Both the position numbers and the translations under genes were made by a program. Under the pieces are notes generated by a model, which was not told the origin of the DNA, did not search any database, and worked only from the letters and a program-made list of their open reading frames with translations. This document shows, one piece after another, positions 53,326 through 61,827 of a stretch of 64,000 nucleotides of DNA; position 1 is the first letter of the stretch; each line of letters opens with the position of its first letter. This DNA comes from Chloroflexota bacterium (GTDB lineage: Bacteria; Chloroflexota; Anaerolineae; Anaerolineales; E44-bin32), in assembly GCA_022561215.1 (NCBI GenBank), contig JADFRQ010000005.1, positions 35,157 to 99,156 on the forward strand, in the 5' to 3' direction.

Positions 53326-53354
53326 AGTATAAGAGGATAGAATCGGACTGTCAA
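53326..53354 (-). promoter_or_regulatory. Promoter of the aromatic supra-operon
   Basis: TTGACA (53354-53349), a 17-base spacer and TATACT (53331-53326): a consensus sigma-70-type promoter, the strongest seen in the window. The expected start point is near 53319. Confidence 0.85.
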
Positions 53355-53546
53355 GGGCACGTTAGGGGAATGTCATTTGAAATTCCAAAGCGAACTCTAT
53401 TCATATAGAGTACCGCACCATGTTCAGAGTGACTTCAGCTAGATCTGCGGCCACGCATGTTCCATTCTAAAATATCACCTCCGGTTGACCTAAAAATGCT
53501 TAGATAATTGGCGGGTACGGAGGCACGATCATAGTGATGGAACGAA

Positions 53547-53690
53547 ATCATTCTGATCCTAAATGCAGCGCATGCAAAGGCCTTTCAAAAAACGAAAAAA
53601 TCTCGTTGCGCATGCACAGGAACTCTAGTATTAAAAAACGAGATTCTTCGTCACTTCATCTCATGGAGCGGCTTCGCTCCTCAAAATGAC
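53547..53690 (-). repeat. MITE-like palindromic element, copy 1
   Basis: A 144-base element bounded by ATCATTCTGA and TCAAAATGAC (near-perfect 10-base terminal inverted repeats). Reversed, it aligns along its length with 56766-56890: shared blocks include GACGAAGAATCTCG, CATGCGCAAC and GGATCAGAATGA. The interior is itself partly self-complementary (CGAGATTCTTCGTC / AATCTCG). No protein is encoded. Confidence 0.8.
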
Positions 53691-53743
53691 ATCGTTTCAT
53701 CACATCCGCCACAGCTTAACACTCGCAACAAGATGTGATCCAT

Positions 53744-54055
53744 TCACAGGATCTTTCCCTTTTGGATTTCAGCATTGCGGTCCGCGCCGCCCGCGATACT
53801 GGGTACAATGCGCACCTTATCGTCCTTCCCCACCGGAGTTTCATCCCCCTGCATGTTGCGCACATCCTCACCATTCAGAAACAAATTGACATAGGGTCGC
53901 ACATGATTTTGCTCATCATAGATGTACGGTCGTACAGCCGGGAACTCATCAACCAATTGCAAAAGCAGATCAGCGATGTTTTTTCCATGGACTTCAATTT
54001 CCATTTTCCCACCCGTATAGGGTCGTAGAGGTGTTGGGATATGCAGGGTGGCCAT
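53744..54055 (-). CDS. MoaD/ThiS-family sulfur carrier with C-terminal tail after Gly-Gly
   Basis: 103 residues with a ubiquitin-like fold: MATLHIPTPLRPYTGGKMEI, DLLLQLVDEFPAVRPYI, PYVNLFLNGEDVRNMQGDETPVGKDDKVRIVPSIAGG. The Gly-Gly that would be adenylated is at about residue 90, but the chain continues for 13 more residues (ADRNAEIQKGKIL). CysO-type and some ThiS-like carriers need removal of such a tail by a JAMM/Mec protease before use; no such protease gene is adjacent. The neighbour is a riboswitch-controlled trans-sulfuration gene, so a role in sulfur amino-acid metabolism is plausible. Confidence 0.85.
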   Translation of the reverse strand: MATLHIPTPLRPYTGGKMEIEVHGKNIADLLLQLVDEFPAVRPYIYDEQNHVRPYVNLFLNGEDVRNMQGDETPVGKDDKVRIVPSIAGGADRNAEIQKGKIL

Positions 54056-54301
54056 GATGCCTCCTTATGTATCAGCGTTATTTCGGGACCTTAATCATCC
54101 GGTTTGCCTTCCTTCGCGTTGTCCAGGCGCCTGGATCAGCATGCGCGGATTTCCTAAAGCCAGATGATGATCTACGAAAAATAGCCCAATTCCCTTCAAA
54201 AACAGAATGCTCCGGAGGGTGATGGGAAGGCGAAAGATTTGATGGATCATTGCAACCTGGTCCGCGGAATTACGTATCGATCCAGCTCAAACGTATGGCG
54301 T

Positions 54302-55516
54302 TTATTGGCCATCTAACGCCTGGCCTAAATCATCCAACAGATCTTGCACGTCTTCCACACCAATGGACAGGCGCACAAGGTTTTCCTTGATACCCATTTC
54401 CAGGCGCTCCTCCGTTGAGAGTTCAAAGTAGGACATAAGCGCCGGTTGCTCAATCAGAGTCTCCACACCACCCAGGCTGGGAGCAATAATCGGAATCTCG
54501 ACGGCATCGATAAAGCGACTTGTCTGTTCCAGGCCGCCCACGAGTTCGAAACTCACTACACCCCCATACCCTTTCATTTGCGCCGTGGCTACCTGGTGAT
54601 CCGGATGAGAAGCTAAACCTGGGTACCAAACCCTTTCAATCTTGGGGTGCGCCTCGAGGAATTCAGCCACTCGCATGGCAGTTGCATTTTGACAGCGCAC
54701 CCGGAGAGCAAGGGTTTTTAATCCGCGCTGCAGCAAATAGGCGCTATTGGGGTCGCTTACCGGACCAAGCACCCATTGATTCTGGCGTACCAGTGCGATT
54801 AATTGCGCCGATCCCGCCAGCGCGCCGGCGAGAAGATCGTTGTGACCCCCCAGGTATTTGGTGGCCGAATGAATCACAAGATCGATTCCGAATTCCAATG
54901 GCTGCTGGTTGATGGGTGTTGTAAAGGTGCTGTCGATGACGGTGCGCACCCCCCGTCGCGCGCCAATATCGGCCAGGCGCTCCATATCGAGCACGCGTAG
55001 ATAAGGATTGGTGGGAGATTCGGATAGCAGCACTTTGGTGTTTGCTTTTATCGCGGCTTCCAGGACCGTACTATCCCCGGCCGGTACGATGGTGCATTCC
55101 ACACCCATACGTTTTAAAAATGTCGTGCAAAATTGCCGCGTGCGCCGATATACGTCGTCCGTAATAATCAGATGCTGACCTGTTGAGAGCAGCGACAACA
55201 ACGTACAGGTGATCGCTGCCATCCCCGATGAGAAAAGGATTGCCTCCTCTGCCTGCTCGAGCGCGGCGATTTTTGCTTCCACTGCGGCGATTGTCGGATT
55301 GCCATAACGGCCGTATTCCGTTCGTCCCTCTTCAAGACCCCACATCCGTGCGCCCATGAATTCGGAGAGATCCTGGGTATCCTTGAAGGTGTAGGTCGAT
55401 GTTTGAATGATTGGAAGCGTCAGGGCATGGTTCGCATAGGGTCGCGACCCTCCGGCATGTACCGATTGGGTGGATGACCCCTTAATCTTTAGGTCGGGAA
55501 TAGGGGATGAAGGCAT
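54302..55516 (-). CDS. Cystathionine gamma-synthase/lyase family PLP enzyme
   Basis: About 404 residues from the ATG at 55516 (AGGAG seven bases upstream). It has the Cys/Met-metabolism PLP fold: TQSVHAGGSRPYANHALTLPIIQTSTYTF, EYGRYGNPTIAAVEAKIAALEQAEEAILFSSGMAAIT, the PLP lysine in DLVIHSATKYLGGHNDLLAGAL and SLGGVETLIEQPALM. The family includes MetB, MetC, MetY and MetZ; the SAM-I riboswitch upstream argues for a biosynthetic role (gamma-synthase or homocysteine formation) over cystathionine degradation. Confidence 0.93.
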   Translation of the reverse strand: MPSSPIPDLKIKGSSTQSVHAGGSRPYANHALTLPIIQTSTYTFKDTQDLSEFMGARMWGLEEGRTEYGRYGNPTIAAVEAKIAALEQAEEAILFSSGMAAITCTLLSLLSTGQHLIITDDVYRRTRQFCTTFLKRMGVECTIVPAGDSTVLEAAIKANTKVLLSESPTNPYLRVLDMERLADIGARRGVRTVIDSTFTTPINQQPLEFGIDLVIHSATKYLGGHNDLLAGALAGSAQLIALVRQNQWVLGPVSDPNSAYLLQRGLKTLALRVRCQNATAMRVAEFLEAHPKIERVWYPGLASHPDHQVATAQMKGYGGVVSFELVGGLEQTSRFIDAVEIPIIAPSLGGVETLIEQPALMSYFELSTEERLEMGIKENLVRLSIGVEDVQDLLDDLGQALDGQ

Positions 55517-55580
55517 GCACATTCTCCTTGAGAATTGTTTGTGCACCCATCCATTGATTTTCGGAGGAAGATGATTGTAG

Positions 55581-55748
55581 AAAAAAATATTGCCTCTACT
55601 GATGTGACCGGAGAGGCAATTGCATGAGATTTCAGCACTTTCTCATCTTCCAGCCATTCGCTGCCGGATTTAGCACCACTCGGAATGGTTATGTTCCGAA
55701 GGTTGCTGAGGTTTCAAAGGGCCGGTCCCTCCACCTCTCTGGATAAGA
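55581..55748 (-). ncRNA. SAM-I (S-box) riboswitch with terminator
   Basis: On the minus strand from 55748: CTTATCCAGAGAGGTGGAGG, then GACCGGCCCTTTGAAACCTC, AGCAACC, GGTGCTAAATCCGGCAG and a closing GATGAGAA near 55641. These are the consensus blocks of the SAM-I aptamer (K-turn side, the GAUGAAACC-like segment, GGUGCYAAUUCC). Downstream ATTGCCTCT (55620-55612) pairs with AGAGGCAAT (55597-55589) and is followed by seven T (55587-55581). High SAM should therefore stop transcription of the trans-sulfuration gene. Confidence 0.93.
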
Positions 55749-55867
55749 ACACAATTCTTTCCAATTAATGTTGCACGCTACGATAACATAAATCTACAGG
55801 TCGTGTCAACAAAATCCGAGCTGTCGGGCTGCGCGCATTACCGCCAAATTCTCACGAGAAGATTGAT

Positions 55868-56545
55868 TTAATCGACTTCGATTCTGGCCTCGCGAATTGC
55901 CGCGGTGAGCACTCGAGGATCGGGGAAATTTTCACAGTAATTATAGCGATAGGCCAATCGGACAATACCTTCTCGATCGACAACGAATTCCCCAGGAAGC
56001 AACCAGCTGTTATCGACAAGCGGTCGTTCCAATTTCCGCCTTTCTTCTGCTAGTTTCATCCCCGCTTTTAAATTCCTATCCAAAAACTCATCCGGAGCAT
56101 CATATAAAATCTGGGAGGGCTTTCCCTCTACGAGGCCGTACGCTTTATAGGAATTAAATCCCGGATCACATAGGATGGGAAGATCAGGGAGTTCATATTT
56201 TTTGGCGTACGCCGCCGCGCGTTGCGGTTCACCCTGCCCAATAATAAATACATTTGCACCGGCTTCAATGTAAACATCGAACTCCTGCTTGAGCAAGCCA
56301 GCTCGCTCGATACCACATCCGCAGCCATAGTGACGCCAGAACAAGATCAAGGCGGGCCGAGCTTGCCAGTAACTCGAAAGCTTGATCCGCTTGCCCTCGG
56401 AGTTTGGCAGTTCAAAATCTGGAGCCTGATCCCCGACTTGCAGCGGAATTTTATCCCAGCGAAGGCGCTGAGGCCCGCGCTTCCATCCCTCGATCCATTC
56501 CTTCTCCGCCGCTTCCATCTGCTCTTCAAACCCAGAATTCGTCAA
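55868..56545 (-). CDS. Peroxiredoxin-like (AhpC/TSA) thioredoxin-fold protein
   Basis: 225 residues. After an N-terminal helical stretch come LQVGDQAPDFELPNSEGKRIKLSSYWQARPALILFWRHYGCGCGIERAGLLKQEFDVYIEAGANVFIIGQGEPQRAAAYAKKYELPDLPILCDPG and VVDREGIVRLAYRYNYCENFPDP. The active-site segment is HYGCGCG, a C-x-C arrangement, as in the peroxiredoxin-like 2 / SelL-related group, where some members carry selenocysteine. No in-frame TGA is present here. Role: reduction of peroxides or disulfides in the cytoplasm; partner unknown. Confidence 0.85.
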   Translation of the reverse strand: MTNSGFEEQMEAAEKEWIEGWKRGPQRLRWDKIPLQVGDQAPDFELPNSEGKRIKLSSYWQARPALILFWRHYGCGCGIERAGLLKQEFDVYIEAGANVFIIGQGEPQRAAAYAKKYELPDLPILCDPGFNSYKAYGLVEGKPSQILYDAPDEFLDRNLKAGMKLAEERRKLERPLVDNSWLLPGEFVVDREGIVRLAYRYNYCENFPDPRVLTAAIREARIEVD

Positions 56546-56988
56546 TCCATTTCTCCCTCTATGAATAGTTGAGCTTCGAAATCAGCGTACTATTTGTGAT
56601 CCTACCATAATGGCGAGTCGCCAATTCGCCGTCGTCACGCCTTAATAGCTAGCGTAAGCCACCAGAACTTGAGAGTCCATCTGATGCTCACGCTTATATC
56701 CTGCGCGGGTTCCCCCACGCAAAAGCAAAACTATTACTGAGTCAAGATGATCGTGATGGAAGGATGTCATTCTGAGGAGCAAGGGCGCTTCATAAGACGA
56801 AGCGACGAAGAATCTCGTTTTCCAATAAAGTAGTTCTTGTCCATGCGCAACCAGATTCTTCACCTCCGCTGCGCTTCGGATCAGAATGACAACCCATCGC
56901 ATCCACTATGACTGAACACTAGGTTGCAAAAAGGGTCCCTATCCTGAGAAATCAGCAAATCGTGCGGTGATAGCAAATCAGGATTAAT
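56546..56988. other. Intergenic region carrying the second MITE-like element
   Basis: About 440 bases. The middle third is the palindromic element at 56766-56890; an 86-codon minus-strand frame here is derived from that repeat and is not regarded as a gene. The flanks show no other feature. Confidence 0.6.
56766..56890 (+). repeat. MITE-like palindromic element, copy 2
   Basis: 125 bases bounded by perfect 10-base terminal inverted repeats GTCATTCTGA (56766-56775) and TCAGAATGAC (56881-56890). The opposite strand aligns with copy 1 at 53547-53690. The interior repeats AGAATCTCG/AGATTCTTC in inverted order, so the transcript would fold into a long hairpin. Confidence 0.82.
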
Positions 56989-58842
56989 TTAGGCGTCCAT
57001 CGCTTCCTTGGATCGCTTGACTTCCCTATTGCGGATGTGGGAGTCGAGAATGCGCTTGCGAATGCGCAAATTCTTTGGGGTGACCTCGAGCAGCTCATCA
57101 TCACCAAGGTACTCGATGGATTCGTCCAGGCTCATATTACGCGGCGTCGTTAACCGTTCATCAATCTCACGAAACGACTGACGCATATTGGTGACATGTC
57201 GTTTCTTGCACACGTTGACTGACAGATCGCCTGGCCGCTGATTCTCACCGACCACCATACCTTCATAGACCTCGACTCCGGGACCAAGGAAGAGCTTTCC
57301 CCGCTCCCCGGCATTCTTCAGTCCATAGGTCGTCGTGACGCCCTGTTCCCATGCTACGAGCGAACCTCTGGATCTTCCAAAATTACCGCCCGAAAGGGGC
57401 AGATATTCGTGGAAAATACTGTGTAGAAATCCCGTCCCGCGCGTGGCGGTCATGAAATGGTGGCGGAACCCCAGCAAGCCGCGTGTGGGCACCAGATAAC
57501 GTAAGCGCACGACGTCGCCCTGATCTTCTTGCAAATCTAACATCTTACCGCGCCGCTTGCCAAGCATCTCCACTACAGCCCCCACAGTCTCTGGGGCTGT
57601 TTCAATGGAAACCTCTTCATAGGGCTCGAGCACAACCCCGTCTACATTGAGAAGGATCACCTCAGGGCGCGAAACCTGAAATTCATATCCCTCGCGGCGC
57701 ATGGTTTCTATCAGGATCGCCAGATGTAATTCACCCCTTCCTGAGACCTTAAAAGCCTCTGCCGACTCACCTTCATCAACCCTTAGTGCGACATTGGTGC
57801 GCAATTCATTGAAGAGTCGCTCACGCAACTTTCGAGATGTGCTCCATTCTCCTTCGCGCCCGGCGAAGGGTGAGGTATTAACACTAAACGTCATGCGCAC
57901 CGTAGGTTCTTCGATATGGATGGTGGGGAGCGCGATTGGGTTTTCGGGATCGGCCAATGTTTCCCCGATTGCCACTTCCTCCAGGCCAGCCACCACTACA
58001 ATTTCTCCGGCGCTAGCCGCCTCCACTTCGACGCGTTCCAGCCCTTGATGGAGGTATAGATAACGCACCTCAGCAAGCGTAATTTCGCCACTTTGGCTGA
58101 TGCGTGCCAGCGGCGCACCAACACTTAGCCTGCCGGCGGCAATCCGACCGGAGGCCGTCACGCCGCGATAGGAATCGTAGCCCAACGTGGTCACTAACAT
58201 CTGGAATGGTGCCTCAAGATCGACCTGCGGCGCGGGGATAGAGCGCAGAATAGCATCAAAAAGTGGCTCCAGATTCGTCCCCAGATTGAGCGTGAGGCCT
58301 GCCTGCCCTGCCACCGCATTGGTGTAGATCACGGGGAAATCGGCTTGCTCATCCGTAGCACCTAGCTGGATGAATAGATCGAAGGTCTGGTCGAGCGCGC
58401 GATCGGCATCTGCGCCCTTGCGGTCCACCTTGTTGATCACCACTACTGCGCGCAGATCCATCTCCAACGCCTTGCGTAAGACGAAGCGCGTCTGGGGCAT
58501 AGGTCCTTCGGCGGCATCGATCAGCAGCAGTACCCCATCGACCATGTTCAATACGCGCTCGACCTCGCCGCCGAAATCAGCATGTCCCGGCGTATCCACG
58601 ATGTTGATTTTAACCGTGTCGCCAATCGTCGCGTCAAAGATGGAGATGGCCGTATTTTTGGCCAAGATGGTGATGCCGCGTTCGCGTTCGAGTTCGTTCG
58701 AATCCAGCACTCTCTCCACCACCTGCTGATTCTCACGAAATACCTTGGCCTGCCTCAGCATACCGTCGACCAGCGTAGTTTTCCCATGATCGACGTGGGC
58801 AATTATTGCAATATTACGTAGCTCTATTCGTTCTACCTTCAT
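56989..58842 (-). CDS. typA: Ribosome-associated GTPase TypA/BipA
   Basis: 617 residues, full length. G-domain motifs: G1 [14 protein letters not shown]2 [13 protein letters not shown]3 [17 protein letters not shown]4 [12 protein letters not shown]. Then come domain 2, the EF-G-like domains and the BipA C-terminal domain with [32 protein letters not shown] and [32 protein letters not shown]. It assists 50S subunit assembly and stress or low-temperature growth. A hairpin with T-rich tail lies in its 5' region (58876-58909). Confidence 0.97.
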   Translation of the reverse strand: MKVERIELRNIAIIAHVDHGKTTLVDGMLRQAKVFRENQQVVERVLDSNELERERGITILAKNTAISIFDATIGDTVKINIVDTPGHADFGGEVERVLNMVDGVLLLIDAAEGPMPQTRFVLRKALEMDLRAVVVINKVDRKGADADRALDQTFDLFIQLGATDEQADFPVIYTNAVAGQAGLTLNLGTNLEPLFDAILRSIPAPQVDLEAPFQMLVTTLGYDSYRGVTASGRIAAGRLSVGAPLARISQSGEITLAEVRYLYLHQGLERVEVEAASAGEIVVVAGLEEVAIGETLADPENPIALPTIHIEEPTVRMTFSVNTSPFAGREGEWSTSRKLRERLFNELRTNVALRVDEGESAEAFKVSGRGELHLAILIETMRREGYEFQVSRPEVILLNVDGVVLEPYEEVSIETAPETVGAVVEMLGKRRGKMLDLQEDQGDVVRLRYLVPTRGLLGFRHHFMTATRGTGFLHSIFHEYLPLSGGNFGRSRGSLVAWEQGVTTTYGLKNAGERGKLFLGPGVEVYEGMVVGENQRPGDLSVNVCKKRHVTNMRQSFREIDERLTTPRNMSLDESIEYLGDDELLEVTPKNLRIRKRILDSHIRNREVKRSKEAMDA

Positions 58843-58875
58843 AACCCTTCATACCCTCAATCCAATTGCTTGCCG

Positions 58876-58909
58876 CAAACAAAGACCCCGGCCAATCCAC
58901 GCCGAGGTC
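58876..58909 (-). terminator. Hairpin plus T-rich tail in the typA 5' region
   Basis: On the minus strand GACCTCGGC (58909-58901) pairs with GCCGGGGTC (58892-58884) with one G-T pair, followed by TTTGTTTG. It lies 34 bases upstream of the typA ATG. The nearest upstream gene is divergent, so it is not a read-through terminator of a neighbour and may be a leader attenuator. Confidence 0.5.
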
Positions 58910-59143
58910 GGTTCATTGCGGGGATAAATCTTATCAGACCAGACCCACTTTGGGAAGAAAAATCCCTGCCGCATTTAACATCCGCGGGAGGAAATCTTCC
59001 AGGTTAGCTGCCCTTCAGGTCGAGGCTCGATGATCGTTTTTTCGGGATGGGTTTTTAATGACCACTGACGGATGAGTTCAGGGATCACTCGCGATCACCC
59101 TACCTATACGACCCATAGATCGATCGTGGATACACAGACACCA
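58910..59143. other. Divergent typA / helicase spacer
   Basis: The divergent intergenic region carries the helicase promoter at 59144-59171 and the typA leader hairpin at 58876-58909. The remainder shows no recognised feature. Confidence 0.4.
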
Positions 59144-59171
59144 TTGACTTGTTTTATCGCTAAGGTATAAT
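59144..59171 (+). promoter_or_regulatory. Promoter of the DEAD-box helicase gene
   Basis: TTGACT (59144-59149), a 16-base spacer and a perfect TATAAT (59166-59171). It implies a 5' leader of about 220 bases before the GTG start at 59401, long for this genome and typical of cold-shock-regulated RNA helicases. Confidence 0.75.
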
Positions 59172-59400
59172 CCGCCAGGCTGTTAGGCGCTCGAGAGAGC
59201 GGAAGAAAGCTACGACATCATGATGGCAAGATAAGTGCACTGCGTAGCTGCAAGGATAAGTTCATTGTTATGCAATGACCGCACCAAGGGCGAATTTTTA
59301 TTTCGCACATAAGCATTTCGGCAAATTAGCTTCAAAGCAAGTTGATAACAATTTCGGGCTGAGGGTGCACTTGGCTCACCAGAGTCAAGGAGTACTATCA

Positions 59401-60648
59401 GTGAATTTTGAACATTTTTTATTAGACCAGCGTATCGTCGCGCGAATTAAAGCAATCGGTTACACAACCCCCACACCTATTCAGCAACAAGCAATCCCCC
59501 GCGTGCTCGAAGGGCGCGATGTGATGGGTTTGGCACAGACCGGCACCGGCAAAACGGCGGCCTTTCTCTTACCTATTCTACAGCGACTTACCAAAGGCCC
59601 GTTGCGCCGGGTACGCGCCCTCATCATTGCGCCCACACGCGAGCTTGCAGAACAGATTTACCAGATGAGTCGCGACCTTAGCAAAAACACTAAAGTACGC
59701 AGTGTATCCATCTACGGAGGTGTGAGTAAATTTTCTCAGGTTTCACGGTTGCGGAAAGGTTTAGAAATCGTCATTGCATGCCCCGGTCGTCTGCTAGACC
59801 TCGTCAACGATGGCAATATCGATCTTTCAAAAGTGGAGGTCCTGGTGCTGGACGAAGCAGATCGCATGTGTGATATGGGTTTTCTGCCCGACATTCGGCG
59901 CATCATCAAGCTGCTGCCGGCCCAACGCCAGACACTTTTCTTCGCCGCTACAATGCCAAGGGATACACGCAAACTGGCGGATAGTATCCTTAATAATCCT
60001 GTCACCGTTCAAATCGGCAAAATTGCCCCAGCGAAGACCGTTTCCCACGCTCTCTATCCGGTCCCCGCCAAGCTCAAGAAAAGTCTCTTGATGGCAATGT
60101 TGCAACAGACGGCCACCGGCCGTGTGTTGATCTTTACGCGCACCAAGTATCGTGCCCGTAACCTGGCGCGTGATCTGGAAAAGCGTGGTTATCGCGCGGC
60201 CGCGCTGCAAGGTAACATGTCACAAAACCAACGCCAAAGAGCAATCAATGGCTTTCGCAACGGAAAATATGACATTCTCGCCGCCACCGACGTCGCTTCG
60301 CGAGGCATAGATGTATCCGAAATTTCGCACGTGATCAATTACGATATTCCTGATACGGTCGATGCCTACACTCATCGCATTGGTCGTACCGGTCGCGCCC
60401 AGCGCACAGGTGAAGCATTCACGTTTGCAGGAGAAGAAGACGAGCAGATCATACGCGACATTGAAAAAATCCTGGGGAAACGCATCGAGATGCGGCGGTT
60501 ACCCGATTTCAATTATGGCGATTTCTCACCTGAAAACCCGTTTCAGAATGGCCATGCGAAAGCGCCGCGAAAAACACGATCCCCCCGCAAACGCAATCAT
60601 AATCGCAGCAACGGAGGGGGCAACAGGTCGCGCCGCCGCTCACATTAG
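59401..60648 (+). CDS. DEAD-box RNA helicase
   Basis: 415 residues from the GTG at 59401, chosen because AAGGAG lies nine bases upstream and the Q-motif begins soon after (FEHFLLDQRIVARIKAIGYTTPTPIQQQAIPRVLEGRDVMGLAQTGTGKTAAF). Other motifs: PTRELAEQI, CPGRLLDLV, VLDEADRMCDMGF, FFAATMP, LIFTRTKYRARNLARDL, ATDVASRGIDVSEISHVINYDIPD and HRIGRTGRAQRTG. The tail is basic (SPRKRNHNRSNGGGNRSRRRSH), as in RhlE-type helicases. The longer frame from 59275 has no ribosome site. It unwinds structured RNA, probably during ribosome assembly or cold stress. Confidence 0.95.
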   Translation: MNFEHFLLDQRIVARIKAIGYTTPTPIQQQAIPRVLEGRDVMGLAQTGTGKTAAFLLPILQRLTKGPLRRVRALIIAPTRELAEQIYQMSRDLSKNTKVRSVSIYGGVSKFSQVSRLRKGLEIVIACPGRLLDLVNDGNIDLSKVEVLVLDEADRMCDMGFLPDIRRIIKLLPAQRQTLFFAATMPRDTRKLADSILNNPVTVQIGKIAPAKTVSHALYPVPAKLKKSLLMAMLQQTATGRVLIFTRTKYRARNLARDLEKRGYRAAALQGNMSQNQRQRAINGFRNGKYDILAATDVASRGIDVSEISHVINYDIPDTVDAYTHRIGRTGRAQRTGEAFTFAGEEDEQIIRDIEKILGKRIEMRRLPDFNYGDFSPENPFQNGHAKAPRKTRSPRKRNHNRSNGGGNRSRRRSH

Positions 60649-60726
60649 CGAACGTAATCTTGCTCACCGCGCATTGGGCATGGCGAGAGCGGGGAATTGA
60701 AGATCAAACGTTATCCGGGATTGCTG

Positions 60727-61107
60727 CTATTGGTAAAAGCCACCCACAATTACTCCACGCAGGCTGGTGCCGTATTTCTTCTTTGGGGGAAGTGTTTGGA
60801 TAAAATCGAGGCCGCGGGTTATCCAGTTGCCCAGGTCGTCATCCTGCTCTAGCCCCTCTACGCCGACATACACCATCCCCTTGAGCGCCTTTCCGGTAAA
60901 GTCCATCTCGCGCACATGCGGCTCGCCCAATGAATCCTCATAGGCTTCAGGACCGACACGGACCATAATTTCATCGCCTACAATTCCACCACACATGTGT
61001 GCGCTAACCATAAACGTTAGCCCGCCAAACATCTTGCGTTCGCTGAATTTTGTGCGCAGCGAAAGCTGGTGACGTACCCTTTGTGCAAGTTCTTCAGAAT
61101 ATGGCAT
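60727..61107 (-). CDS. TfoX N-terminal domain protein
   Basis: 126 residues. The landmarks SEELAQRVRHQL, FSERKMFGGLTFMVSAHMCGGIVGDEIMVRVGPEAYEDSL and REMDFTGKALKGMVYVGVEGL are those of TfoX-N domain proteins. The last 15 residues end in a lysine-rich and glycine-rich tail. In competence-positive species TfoX regulates transformation, but most stand-alone TfoX-N proteins have no known role. Confidence 0.88.
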   Translation of the reverse strand: MPYSEELAQRVRHQLSLRTKFSERKMFGGLTFMVSAHMCGGIVGDEIMVRVGPEAYEDSLGEPHVREMDFTGKALKGMVYVGVEGLEQDDDLGNWITRGLDFIQTLPPKKKYGTSLRGVIVGGFYQ

Positions 61108-61291
61108 TTATTCCCTTTGCTTTCCTCTATCACCAGGCAGCGGAGGCACGAAGCAGCGCGTGGTACCGGTGACCATAATGTGCCGTCAGAATAGGTGCGC
61201 TTTTTAATCGGTCACTACCTGTAATGGTTAGGAATTTTTTTTCTTCTTGTCGAGAGTCCGATTCCCGATCCTTAACTGTCGCAAATGATCC

Positions 61292-61677
61292 TTAGGGCAA
61301 ATTCGCCACTACACTCGAATGGGCAGCAACCACCCGCCAGGTGCCATGAGGGGAAAAAGCCCATATTCGAGTAAACCGATAATCGTCCTCCGCTGAGATG
61401 CCGGCGTATGTGCCGACTATATGCACACGCACGGAGACTAGGCGATATCTCCAAACATCCGAATGTGTTGCCCCGAGGGTGTCAGTACTTCCAGCTTAAG
61501 GGTTCCTGATCGATGGGCTTCGAGATTATCTTGATTGGTCAATACCTGGCCTAGATGATCCGTAAATATTAATTCGGGTGCGAGCAATTCATCGAGATCG
61601 TTAACATCAGACCGGAGCATCGCGAGTATGAGCCGTTCCTCAGATTTAATAATTTCTTCTTCACTCGGATTATTCAA
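61292..61677 (-). pseudogene. DUF4440/SnoaL-like protein with one frameshift
   Basis: The first part (from 61677) is NNPSEEEIIKSEERLILAML and DELLAPELIFTDHLGQVLTNQDNL ... IRMFGDIA. At 61438-61440 the frame meets TAG. One missing base there restores VSVRVHIVGTYAGISAEDDYRFTRIWAFSPHGTWRVVAAHSS ending at a TAA at 61292-61294. The restored protein is a normal 127-residue NTF2-fold protein. The single-base loss may be genuine or an assembly error. Confidence 0.85.
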
Positions 61678-61827
61678 GAAGCCTCCTCTATAGGGCGCCT
61701 TACGGTCCCGAGAGGTTCAGAATATGTTTCATTCGATTTCACATGATCGTCATTTGCCTCTCCATTAACTCCGAAACATCAACCCAGCCGGCGAGCGCTG
61801 GTTGCGTACTTCAAATCGATACTCCTT

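Noticed and set aside
55868..56545. Selenoprotein (SelL-like) with TGA-encoded residue
   Set aside because: The active site is encoded by ordinary Cys codons (CGCG) and no in-frame TGA is present.
56642..56902. 86-aa protein
   Set aside because: Most of it is translated MITE-like repeat, with the same string repeated in copy 1; not a gene.
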